Positions 1 to 7,586 of a DNA stretch of 64,000 nucleotides are shown here, one piece after another. Each line of letters begins with the position of its first letter. The first letter of the stretch is position 1. The position numbers and the translations under genes are program-made. Source of the DNA: JBGTLA01 sp041744375. Lineage in GTDB: Bacteria; Actinomycetota; Acidimicrobiia; Spongiisociales; ZC4RG35. The notes under the pieces were generated by a model. It saw nothing but the letters and a program-made list of their open reading frames with translations. It was not told where the DNA came from and did not search any database. The stretch is from positions 62,001 to 126,000 of the forward strand of contig JBGTLA010000095.1 in NCBI GenBank assembly GCA_041744375.1, given 5' to 3'.

Positions 1-30
1 GGGATCCTGGATTGGCGGGCCCGATTCTGG

Positions 31-570
31 CTACGGCCCAGCGAGGTTTGCAGACGTCTCGGCGGTGACCTCTTGCCCGGCCTGGTTGCGCATGCCGTGT
101 CGATCCGTGGGACGGGTATGGGCTGGGGCCTCAGGCTGGTGTGAACCGTCTTCGATGGCTGCGTCGATTACAACTATTTCTGCCAGCGAGATCGAAGCCA
201 ACTCTCTGGTGAGAGCATCCTGGGCGCGGGCCCATGTGTCGTGGACTGGGCAGGTCTCTTCCCAGTCACAGGGACCATCGCGTAGGACGCAGTGGTCGAG
301 TGTGGCGGGTCCTTCGGCGGCTTCCACGATGTCGAGAAGGCTGATATCGCTGGGGTCTCGGGCCAGGCTGTAACCTCCGGTGGGGCCGTGGGTGGCTTCG
401 AGAAGTCCCTCGGCGACCAGTCCGGCCAGGATCAGGGTCAATGTCTTGTAGGGAATGTGCATCTCGGTGGCGATCTGACGGGCCTGGCGCAGACCGGTCC
501 CATGGTGGCGTCCAACCGAGATCATTGCCCTGACGGCGTAGTCGCCTTTTCGTCTCAGGCTCAGTTCCAT
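31..570 (-). CDS. Rrf2-family transcriptional regulator
   Basis: The product (179 aa) is a winged-helix DNA-binding regulator of the Rrf2 group (relatives IscR, NsrR). The N-terminal half has the family pattern KGDYAVRAM, then IPYKTLTLILAGLVAEGLL and GPTGGYSLAR, the recognition helix and wing. The middle carries three cysteines in HCVLRDGPCDWEETCPVH, the spacing family members use to bind an Fe–S cluster, so redox, NO or Fe–S sensing is likely (inference). The C-terminal tail of about 50 residues is polar and unrelated. I start at the ATG at 570 because GAGGAG lies just upstream; a TTG 12 bases further out is possible. It is divergent from the small ABM-like gene, with a dyad between them that may be its operator. 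Confidence 0.88.
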   Translation of the reverse strand: MELSLRRKGDYAVRAMISVGRHHGTGLRQARQIATEMHIPYKTLTLILAGLVAEGLLEATHGPTGGYSLARDPSDISLLDIVEAAEGPATLDHCVLRDGPCDWEETCPVHDTWARAQDALTRELASISLAEIVVIDAAIEDGSHQPEAPAHTRPTDRHGMRNQAGQEVTAETSANLAGP

Positions 571-603
571 CAATCTCCTCAAACTACCGTGACTCTCTCA
601 GAA

Positions 604-622
604 TTCTATATATAATTTAGAA
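604..622. promoter_or_regulatory. Dyad in the divergent promoter gap, possible Rrf2 operator
   Basis: An AT-rich 19-bp imperfect palindrome, TTCTA–N9–TAGAA with 7 of 9 positions pairing, lies in the 105-bp gap between the Rrf2 gene and the divergent small gene. It is the only AT-rich stretch nearby. Rrf2 proteins commonly bind such dyads over their own promoter. A possible −10 for the rightward gene is TAGAGT at 637–642. Confidence 0.4.
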
Positions 623-675
623 CTCCAAGTCTATGCTAGAGTATGGACGGAATCAGCAGCTAGATGAGGAGACTC

Positions 676-948
676 ATGTTCACGACTGCAATCCGCCATC
701 CGGTGACGGACTATGCCCAGTGGAAGAGCGTATACGACACGTTCACCCCCACCTCCGCGGGAGCGAAGTTCGCGAGAGTGAATCGTTCGGTCGAGGATCC
801 CAACGTGGTGACCGTGGTCGCTGGTTTCGATACGCTCGAGTCGGCAAACGCCTTCATCAACAATCCCGACCTCAAGGCCAAGATGACCGAGGCCGGCGTG
901 CTCGGTTCCCCGAGGATCGAGATAAACGAGGAAGTCGAGTCGATCTAG
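676..948 (+). CDS. Small ABM-like (dimeric alpha/beta-barrel) protein
   Basis: A protein of 90 residues beginning MFTTAIRHPVTDYAQWKSVY. The pattern V-x-D-Y-x-x-W near the N-terminus, then a central V-x-V-V-A-G-F strand and a helix with F-I-N-N-P-D-L-K-A-K-M, fits the antibiotic-biosynthesis-monooxygenase-like dimeric barrel. Those proteins range from heme or quinone-handling enzymes to binding proteins, so the substrate cannot be named. Start chosen at 676 because GAGGAG sits 6 bases upstream; the upstream in-frame ATG at 664 would overlap that Shine–Dalgarno sequence. Divergence from an Rrf2 regulator suggests redox or nitrosative control. Confidence 0.7.
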   Translation: MFTTAIRHPVTDYAQWKSVYDTFTPTSAGAKFARVNRSVEDPNVVTVVAGFDTLESANAFINNPDLKAKMTEAGVLGSPRIEINEEVESI

Positions 949-1026
949 TTCGTTTTCCCCGATCCCGTCAAGGGCCGGGAAAACCCGACGAGACGGACGG
1001 CAAACAGAACGCCCTCAACGATTGAG

Positions 1027-1055
1027 ACCCCCTGGAGGACATTCCGACGGGGGGT
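1027..1055 (+). terminator. Terminator-like hairpin after the ABM-like gene
   Basis: ACCCCC pairs with GGGGGT across a 17-base loop, followed by TTTCCT. It lies 80 bases after the stop codon of the ABM-like gene. The stem is short and the U-tract weak, so confidence is moderate. Confidence 0.45.
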
Positions 1056-1405
1056 TTCCTCATGGCGTACCGCCCTCGTTAGCTGGAGCCTCGCCGCTCT
1101 TTGATCGAATGACGAGACTCGGGCCTCGTCATTCTCGAGAGTGAGAAGGCGCCGGATGGCACGTTAGGTTGGTGTGGATCTGCACCGTCGTCGGTCGGTG
1201 ATTGTGGACCTGGATGCTGATGGCTCCGAACTGTGGACGAGGAGGATTGACGCCAGCCCGGCGACCCTTGGAGGAGCGGATGGGCGGCCGGTTGCCGGAG
1301 TCGTGGATTGGAGGCAACGATCAGCCAACAACCTGGCGTCCACACGATCGTTCTTCACCTGCCGGATTCTCGAACCCAACGATCCCCAACTGATGCCTGA
1401 TGAGA
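1056..1405. other. Non-coding gap with a 10-bp hairpin at 1107–1134
   Basis: No open frame here resembles a protein. The only structure seen is GAATGACGAG (1107–1116) pairing perfectly with CTCGTCATTC (1125–1134) around an 8-base loop. It sits between the ends of two convergent genes and could serve as a terminator for the leftward cyclase gene, although it is about 270 bases beyond that stop codon. Confidence 0.45.
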
Positions 1406-4400
1406 CTACGGACCGGCCAGCTCTATGGCTTCGGGTGGTTCGTTTTGCTGAGGCGTAGCTCCTCGCAGCAGCTCACGCGCCGCGATCAGATCGGGTTCGT
1501 CGTCACCAGACGTGACGGTGGAGTACACCGTCGCCAGCCGACCGGTCCCGTCGGGGACGACACCGAGCTCCCGGCGCATGGCGACCAGACGAGTTGCTGC
1601 CTGGAGTTCGACCATGTTGAGCCCTAGTGTCAGTGCGGTCTCCATCGTCTCCTCATAAAGCTCCGCCACCTGATCGAGGTCGGGATCCGGAAGCAGACGC
1701 ATCGCATCGGCCTTGATCATTCCGAGCCACGGAAGCGGGGCGCCGCCGGCCAGCCCGATGGCGATTGCCTCATCGATGAGTTCCAGCGCCTTGACCAGCA
1801 GTCCGGCCTGGGCGTGGACCGTGGCGCGCAGTCCCAGCAGGAATGGCCAGAACACCGGTGGGGTGGTCAAGCCCTGGTAGAGGTCGATGCCGGCCTCGAT
1901 CTTGGCCAGACCTTCTTCGGTTTGTCCGAGACCGCTCAGGGCGACCCCTTCGAGAACCCTCGATAGCGTCTCCCAGACCGCGTAGTCGTTTTCGATGGAG
2001 ATCTCGCCCAGCTCCCGGGTGAGGGCGAGGCATTCTTCGAATCGGCCCCGCTGTACCGCCAGGTAGGCATTGTGATGGAGGGCATAGGCGATGCTGAAAG
2101 GGTGCTCGAGCTGACGGGCGAGTGACAGCGCAGCGGCGGCCCGGGAGACGGCCTTGGCAACGTCTCCACACATCCAGAGGACCAGAGCTGAGGCGATGCG
2201 GGCAGTGACCCCTGTGTTCGACCCGAGGCGAAATCGATTTGAGCCGTGTCTGCTCGGGTCGTAAGCCTCGATCGCCAGTTCGAGGTGGGGAAGGCTGACC
2301 GAGACGTCACCAAAGGTGATCGCCGTGCCGATGACGCTGTGGCCTTCGATGCGCATCGCCTCGTCGTCGAGGTCCTCTCCCAGTTCGAGGATCTGCCCAC
2401 CGATCGAGGCCGCCGCGGGGAGGTTGCCGCTGAGTATGTAGTAGCTGGCCAGGGCACGTAGCACCGGGAACTGCTGGTTCGGGATCTCTCTGGCCTGCGA
2501 GAGCTGCAGGGCTGCCTTGAATGCCTCCTCGACTTCGACGTCGTAGCCACGGACAGCCATCAGGGCTCGGGCCAGGCTCGATCGGAGGACCAATTCCTCG
2601 GCTGCCAGCTCCGGCGAAGACTCGGCCGTCGTCAGGACGCCGAGAGTGTCCTTGGCGAGCTCGATCGCGGCGTGGTACCAGCCTCTCGCCTCATGAAGAG
2701 CCCACAGCACGTCGAGGAGGCCGAAGAGCTGCTGGAGGTCACCCTGGTCGACCCAGAAGCGCCACGCCGTCCTAAGGTTGCCGATCTCCGCCCCGAGATC
2801 GACGAGTGCCGAATCCCGTCCCGCACCGCGCAGTCGGTCTTGGAGGCCGAGAGCGAACTCGGAGTAGTAGGTGGCGTGCGCCTTCCTCACCGCCTGCTCC
2901 CGGTCGACGGACTCCTCCAGCTTCGTCTGGGCGTATTCCTTGATCATCAGCAGCATCGAGAATTTCGTGGATTCACCGCTGATGTCACTGCGGACCAGGC
3001 TCTTCTCCACCAGCCCGGACAGCGGGTCGAGAGCCATCTGTATTCCGAGCGCCGAGTCTGCCACCGCCTCCACGGCCGGGATGCGGGCGGTGGAGAACAC
3101 CGACAGCATCTTCAACAATTCACGTTCCTCGTCCTCGAGAAGCTCGTAGCTCCAGCCGATCGCTCCCCACAACGTCCGCTGCCGTTCCGGCAGGTCACGG
3201 CCTCCTGCTCCAAGAAAGTCGAGCCGCTCACGCAACCGGGACACCAGATCGGCTGGGGTGAAGACGTTGAGTCGGGCCGCGGCCAGCTCGATTGCCAGAG
3301 GAAGGCCGTCCAGTCTCAGACATATCTCAGCCACCATTGGGCCGGTGTCTTCGTCGAGCGTGAAGTCGGGTCTCACCGCCCGGGCCCGATCCAAGAACAA
3401 CTGGACCGCCTCTGATTCGGCGAGCTGTTCGAGGGGGTCGCGCGGGTTGGGCATCGAAAGTGGTGGAACCGGAAACACCCGCTCGGCGCGGACCCGGAGC
3501 GTCTCCCGGCTGGTAACCAAGACTTGGAGCTCGGGACATGTCTGGAGGAGCTCGTTGACCCCGGCTGCGGCCGGCATGAGCTGCTCAAAGTTGTCGAGCA
3601 CCAACAGCATCTGACGATCCCTCAATCTCATCTTGAGGACCTCGAGCGGGTCGCCTTCGCCGGACACGGGAAGGTCGAGGGTGCGAACTACTACCTCGAA
3701 CGCCGCCCTGGTATCTCCTTCCGCCGACAGATCGACGAAATACACACCGTCCCGAAACCGGTCGATCTGCTCGGCAGCCACCTGAAATGCAAGTCTGGTC
3801 TTGCCGACTCCGCCCGGCCCGAACAAGGTCAGCAGACGGGCGCCGGGCGACTCCAACATGAGCTGGATTGCGGCGAGCTCATCCAAGCGGCCCAGAAACT
3901 CGGTGGTCTGGCGGGGGAGGTTGTTGGGTCTGGCGTCGAGTGTGAGTAGATCTGCGAACTCGCTGGCGATGTCACCGTGGGCGAGTTGGAACAGATGTTC
4001 GGGGTCGCTGAGGTCTTTGAGCCGGTGCGACCCGAGGTCCCGCAGCAAAGCACCATCGGGGAGCCGGCCGTTTGTGGCTGCCGCAGTCGCTCGAGAAAGC
4101 AAGATCTGGCCCCCATGACCCGCAGCCATGATGCGTGCGGTGCGGTTCAGCGTCGGTCCGAAGTAGTCGCCGGCTCGCGAAAGGGCCTCCCCGGTGTGAA
4201 CTCCCATGCGGACCCGGAGCTGGCCGATGCTTTCCCAATCGGACGCGGCCAGGGCACGCTGTATCTCGAGCGACGCAGCGACGGCATCCACAGGGGAGTC
4301 GAACACTGCAATGACTCCGTCACCGGTGGTCTTGAGCACCTCGCCGCCGCTGTCGACTATGGCCGAGCCCAGCATCGAATCGTGTCGCTCGAGTGCCGGG

Positions 4401-4474
4401 GCCATCGCCTCCGGATGTTCCTCCCAAAGCAGTGTGCTGCCCTCGATGTCGGTGAAGAGGAAGGTGTGATCCAC
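1406..4474 (-). CDS. Class III adenylate cyclase–NB-ARC ATPase–TPR regulator
   Basis: A large multidomain signalling protein of about 1,020 residues. Residues 1–165 are a class III nucleotide cyclase domain: metal-binding Asp in FTDIEGST (D9) and TTGDGV (D52), and the transition-state Asn/Arg in LNRTARI. Residues 190–500 form an NB-ARC/AP-ATPase module with a P-loop GPGGVGKT (219–226) and a Walker B LLVLDNF. A winged-helix segment (LPERQRTLWGAIGWSYELL) and a long TPR-like C-terminus follow. No LuxR or BTAD DNA-binding domain is visible. The frame is open upstream to 4795, but that part is low-complexity and unlike the family. The GTG at 4474 directly precedes the cyclase domain; no good Shine–Dalgarno supports it, so the exact start is uncertain. 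Confidence 0.85.
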   Translation of the reverse strand: MDHTFLFTDIEGSTLLWEEHPEAMAPALERHDSMLGSAIVDSGGEVLKTTGDGVIAVFDSPVDAVAASLEIQRALAASDWESIGQLRVRMGVHTGEALSRAGDYFGPTLNRTARIMAAGHGGQILLSRATAAATNGRLPDGALLRDLGSHRLKDLSDPEHLFQLAHGDIASEFADLLTLDARPNNLPRQTTEFLGRLDELAAIQLMLESPGARLLTLFGPGGVGKTRLAFQVAAEQIDRFRDGVYFVDLSAEGDTRAAFEVVVRTLDLPVSGEGDPLEVLKMRLRDRQMLLVLDNFEQLMPAAAGVNELLQTCPELQVLVTSRETLRVRAERVFPVPPLSMPNPRDPLEQLAESEAVQLFLDRARAVRPDFTLDEDTGPMVAEICLRLDGLPLAIELAAARLNVFTPADLVSRLRERLDFLGAGGRDLPERQRTLWGAIGWSYELLEDEERELLKMLSVFSTARIPAVEAVADSALGIQMALDPLSGLVEKSLVRSDISGESTKFSMLLMIKEYAQTKLEESVDREQAVRKAHATYYSEFALGLQDRLRGAGRDSALVDLGAEIGNLRTAWRFWVDQGDLQQLFGLLDVLWALHEARGWYHAAIELAKDTLGVLTTAESSPELAAEELVLRSSLARALMAVRGYDVEVEEAFKAALQLSQAREIPNQQFPVLRALASYYILSGNLPAAASIGGQILELGEDLDDEAMRIEGHSVIGTAITFGDVSVSLPHLELAIEAYDPSRHGSNRFRLGSNTGVTARIASALVLWMCGDVAKAVSRAAAALSLARQLEHPFSIAYALHHNAYLAVQRGRFEECLALTRELGEISIENDYAVWETLSRVLEGVALSGLGQTEEGLAKIEAGIDLYQGLTTPPVFWPFLLGLRATVHAQAGLLVKALELIDEAIAIGLAGGAPLPWLGMIKADAMRLLPDPDLDQVAELYEETMETALTLGLNMVELQAATRLVAMRRELGVVPDGTGRLATVYSTVTSGDDEPDLIAARELLRGATPQQNEPPEAIELAGP

Positions 4475-4849
4475 CTGGCAAATATAGGTGAGCCCCCCTA
4501 CCGACGGTGGCCTGGCGATGCGCTCTCCCAGCGACTCGGACCGAAACCCTGTCCCATCATGGCGGTCGGGCGAGCCAGGGCATTCATTGCAGCGGCCTTG
4601 TCGCTGCGTCCAGTCTCCCGGCTCAACGGCCGACACAACCACTAGCACGGACCTTCCGGTTGACCCCTCGACGACTCTGGCGTTGACCACGACGATCATG
4701 ACTATCACGACGTCGATCCCGAAGCCGGTGCTCGTCCCCCGAGATCGACGTTGTCGGACCAGAGGAGATGGCCTTCGAATCGTCGGAGGAAGCATGTGAG
4801 CCGGAGAACATCCCCGACATCGCCCGACGAGCTCTCCGCGAGGCCGACG

Positions 4850-5090
4850 GGAGGATTCAGGTCATGGCCCCAATCTGGTTGGCTGCCTCTCAAGAGTCGA
4901 TCTCAGGAGAGCTGTTCGCCGCGGAACTTGCCCGAACCGCCAAACGGCGTCGAGATAGAGCAGTAGCAGTACGAAGTCACGGCCGGGGGCCGCATCTGGT
5001 GCGTCATCGACGAAGACCGAGTAGGTCTCAAACGGACGTGTCTTCCCGACTGCAGGAGGGTGTCGTTTGTCCGCGAACTGGGCGAAACCG
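4850..5090 (+). pseudogene. Possible remnant of a RelE/ParE-like toxin gene
   Basis: Reading from 4967, the plus strand encodes QYEVTAGGRIWCVIDEDR. This resembles the central strand pair of small RelE-like toxins, which often read Y-E-V-T-G-G-G-R-I-W-Y-x-x-D. It is preceded in frame by a TAG stop (4964–4966) and followed by another stop after about 45 codons. No antitoxin is recognisable. The match rests on one short motif recalled from the family. Confidence 0.2.
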
Positions 5091-5336
5091 GCTGATATCA
5101 GACATCACTAGAGGACACGACCGTCGCCGAAGACCTTGTCCTAGCTGGAGAAAACGGTCAACTCCGGAGTTCGAGTTCCTCCGACGCCGAACAGAGGTAG
5201 CCAACTCGCTTGGCGCGAGTCTACCGTTCCTGCAGCCGCGTTGAACGATCGAACCGGACGGTCGTAGTGCGACTCTCCCGCACCGAGCACAGCGAGGGGG
5301 ATACCTACGTCGGTGAAGGCGATAGACCACACATGA

Positions 5337-5370
5337 CGAGCGACCCCCGCGTGCACGCGGGGGTCGCTCG
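5337..5370. repeat. Perfect 34-bp palindrome
   Basis: Seventeen bases (CGAGCGACCCCCGCGTG) are followed immediately by their exact reverse complement, with no loop. It lies in a non-coding stretch about 195 bases beyond the 3' end of eda. It could act as a strong bidirectional terminator or as a protein-binding site or REP-like element. No poly-T follows on either strand and no second copy was noticed in the window. Confidence 0.85.
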
Positions 5371-5564
5371 CCATCCTCCCAGACCCCCCGACGGATGATG
5401 CATACCCCGACATCGCGCCGATAAACCGGTCCATGCGAGAATTGGCCCCTGGGTGCGTATCCCGGCCGGGACAAACGAGCAGAAGCCCGTTCTGACATGG
5501 GGGAATCCATGCTCAAACCGCTTCGTCTGCCGCTGCCTGGCGGCGACCGAGCGGTGGGCCCCGA

Positions 5565-6164
5565 TCACACCGGGGTCAGGATGTCGACCAGCTCGGCAGG
5601 CACCCCATCCGGTCCGGTCAGCGCCGAACCCAGCCCGACGCACAACGACCCGGCCGCCAGCCACGCCGGGACTTCCCCGACATCGATTCCCCCGGTCGGT
5701 ATCACCGCGAAGTTGCCGAACGGTCCCCGTAAAGCCTTCAGATAGCCGATTCCGAGTGGGCCGGCCGGGAAGAGCTTCACCGCCGGGGCCCCCAGCCTCA
5801 GGGCAGTCGCCAGTTCGGACGGCGTCATCACCCCGGGGATCATGGGCAAACTGGCGCCCAGCGCGTAGGTCAAGAGGTCGGCATCGAGGTGGGGGGTGAC
5901 GCAGAACTCGGCGCCAATGGACACCAGGTCGTCGATCTGGGCGGTGGTCATGACGGTGCCTGCCCCGACGACGGTGTCGGCTCCGAGCGACCTTCCCAGT
6001 TCGGCGATGGCATCCAAGGCACCTCCCTGATCGAGGGTGCACTCGATGGCACGAACGCCCGCTCGATGGAGCCGATACGCCGTGGCCACACCTGAGGTGG
6101 CCACCTCTTCCATTCGCAAAATGGCCAGCACCCGGGCCGACTGGAGGCGTTCGATCGCATTCAT
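5565..6164 (-). CDS. eda: 2-dehydro-3-deoxy-phosphogluconate (KDPG) aldolase
   Basis: A cytoplasmic class I aldolase of 199 residues that splits KDPG into pyruvate and glyceraldehyde-3-phosphate (Entner–Doudoroff) or acts on a related 2-keto-3-deoxy acid. The Schiff-base lysine is in APAVKLFPAG, the phosphate-binding PTGGI follows, and VGAGTV and ECTLD (general base Glu) are in the expected places. Length matches the family. The ATG at 6164 is preferred because GGAG lies 9 bases upstream; the ATG at 6173 would be too close to it. No edd or sugar kinase lies beside it, so the pathway partner is not shown. Confidence 0.92.
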   Translation of the reverse strand: MNAIERLQSARVLAILRMEEVATSGVATAYRLHRAGVRAIECTLDQGGALDAIAELGRSLGADTVVGAGTVMTTAQIDDLVSIGAEFCVTPHLDADLLTYALGASLPMIPGVMTPSELATALRLGAPAVKLFPAGPLGIGYLKALRGPFGNFAVIPTGGIDVGEVPAWLAAGSLCVGLGSALTGPDGVPAELVDILTPV

Positions 6165-6329
6165 CTCGTGCATCTCCGTTCTGGGTCGACGACCACCCGG
6201 TCGACGTGGGTGAATGGCGATGCCTGCCATCCCTCAACACTATTTCGTTCAACCCGGCAAACGGTGCCACAACGGGGCGATTGGCCCCAATTCGGGTACC
6301 GACGACCTCGCCGTAGAGTTGAGGAGCCG

Positions 6330-7493
6330 ATGAGCACCAACGGACCCGAAGAGGATGTGGCAGATGCCAACACCGGCCCGGAGGAGAAGCCGACGTGGCT
6401 GATCCCCGCGCTGGTCGGTGTTGCGCTGGTGGCGGCGTTAGTGGCGGCCCAGTTCGTCGGCGGTGACTCCGAACCCGGTCCGGAGACCGTGCCCGAACCT
6501 GTGCCCGACACCTCGACCTCATTGCCATCGGCCACCGACGTTCCTCCCACGACTGATGTGACCGACACCACCGACACCACCGACACTCCCGCCACCACGG
6601 AAGCCCCGCCCACCACCGAGCCGGGCGACCCGGATGCGGCGACCCGGCCGGCCCTGGCGGTGACGGGTGCGGATCTGGTGTGGCTCGACACCGGCGACGG
6701 CGGCATAGAGGTCCTCCACGAATCCCTGTTCGAGGCGCAGTATCCGGTGCGACTCGCCCTCGCTCCCGGCGTCGGCCGCGCCTACTACCAGCTCTTCTAC
6801 GAGGACTACTGGTTCTCATGTGAGACGGCATTCGGGCAGGTCATGGTGCTCGACGTTGCCTCCGGGGCGTCCACGGAGATCGGTCGGGGGATCCCGGCGC
6901 TGTCGCCCGACGGGTCGCGACTCGCCTACCTCACCTCTGAGGACTGTTTTCCCGATCCCGATGCGGACGAGTTCTTCGTGGCAGTCTTCGACACGGTAGT
7001 GATCGCCGACGCCAACGGGCCCGCACTGGCTCGCGACACCCTGGTTCGCTACCGCCTGGAGGGGCCAGTCGGGACGGCGGGCTCTGAGGCCCTGGTCAAC
7101 CTCGTGTGGGCCGACGACGCCAAACTGCTCGTGCTCAACGAGGCGGGTGTCACGCACGAACTGCCCGCCACCGTCGATTCGCCGCAACCGATCAGTTCCT
7201 ACCCGACGCGGGACCTTCCCGGCCTCTACCTGCTCGGGGTGGTGGGCGGTTACGGGGTGGGGTCGGCCGTCGACCCCACCGGGAGCGGACCTCTCACCCG
7301 GGTCGATCTCGTCTCGGGAGAAGCTGCGCCCATTCCGGATGTCCCCCAGGGCGCGAGCTATGCGGTGGGGGTGTCCGAGGATGGCGAACTCATCGTGGGG
7401 GTGGACGGAACGGTCCTGGTGGATCTCGACCTGTTCACGGGGGAGTCGGCGGGCATCTTCGACCTCGCGTCGGTGGCCGCCATCGACTGGTAG
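6330..7493 (+). CDS. Single-pass membrane-anchored extracellular protein, unknown
   Basis: A protein of 387 residues with a short cytoplasmic N-terminus, one transmembrane helix (WLIPALVGVALVAALVAAQF, about 25–45) and a Thr/Pro/Asp-rich linker (PPTTDVTDTTDTTDTPATTE). The remaining roughly 290 residues look like a repeated beta-strand domain with a WD40/TolB-like feel (for example ALSPDGSRLAYLT). Start at 6330 is supported by GAGGAG just upstream. Type II topology puts the propeller-like domain outside the cell. I do not recognise a specific function. It is divergent from eda. Confidence 0.7.
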   Translation: MSTNGPEEDVADANTGPEEKPTWLIPALVGVALVAALVAAQFVGGDSEPGPETVPEPVPDTSTSLPSATDVPPTTDVTDTTDTTDTPATTEAPPTTEPGDPDAATRPALAVTGADLVWLDTGDGGIEVLHESLFEAQYPVRLALAPGVGRAYYQLFYEDYWFSCETAFGQVMVLDVASGASTEIGRGIPALSPDGSRLAYLTSEDCFPDPDADEFFVAVFDTVVIADANGPALARDTLVRYRLEGPVGTAGSEALVNLVWADDAKLLVLNEAGVTHELPATVDSPQPISSYPTRDLPGLYLLGVVGGYGVGSAVDPTGSGPLTRVDLVSGEAAPIPDVPQGASYAVGVSEDGELIVGVDGTVLVDLDLFTGESAGIFDLASVAAIDW

Positions 7494-7586
7494 GCGTGTT
7501 TGGGGCGAGGACTTTGCCTCCGGGGCCGCATCACGCCTCAGCCGTGACCTTTAATGCCTCGCCTCCAGTTGGGGGACGATGCAGAT

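Larger units (their letters stand above)
4475..5564. other. Gene-poor decayed region of about 1.1 kb
   Basis: No convincing intact gene. Open frames are short or low-complexity in every phase. A short stretch at 4967–5035 resembles the core of a RelE-like toxin, and a perfect 34-bp palindrome sits at 5337–5370. The region looks like the residue of lost accessory DNA. Confidence 0.5.

Noticed and set aside
4475..4795. A 107-codon N-terminal extension of the cyclase–NB-ARC protein
   Set aside because: Its composition is irregular, it has no family counterpart, and the cyclase domain begins directly after the GTG at 4474.
5150..5200. A T-arm-like GGAG-TTCGAGT-TCC sequence suggesting a tRNA end or integration site
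   Set aside because: The stem does not pair properly and no matching acceptor arm or anticodon arm lies upstream.
5337..5370. Resemblance of the palindrome core (CCCCGCGTGCACGCGGGG) to type I-E CRISPR repeats
   Set aside because: There is a single copy, with no regularly spaced repeats and no cas genes in the window.
5305..6831. A 508-codon minus-strand frame covering eda and the start of the exported-protein gene
   Set aside because: Arg/Gly/Ser-rich translation typical of off-frame reading; eda in another frame is unambiguous.
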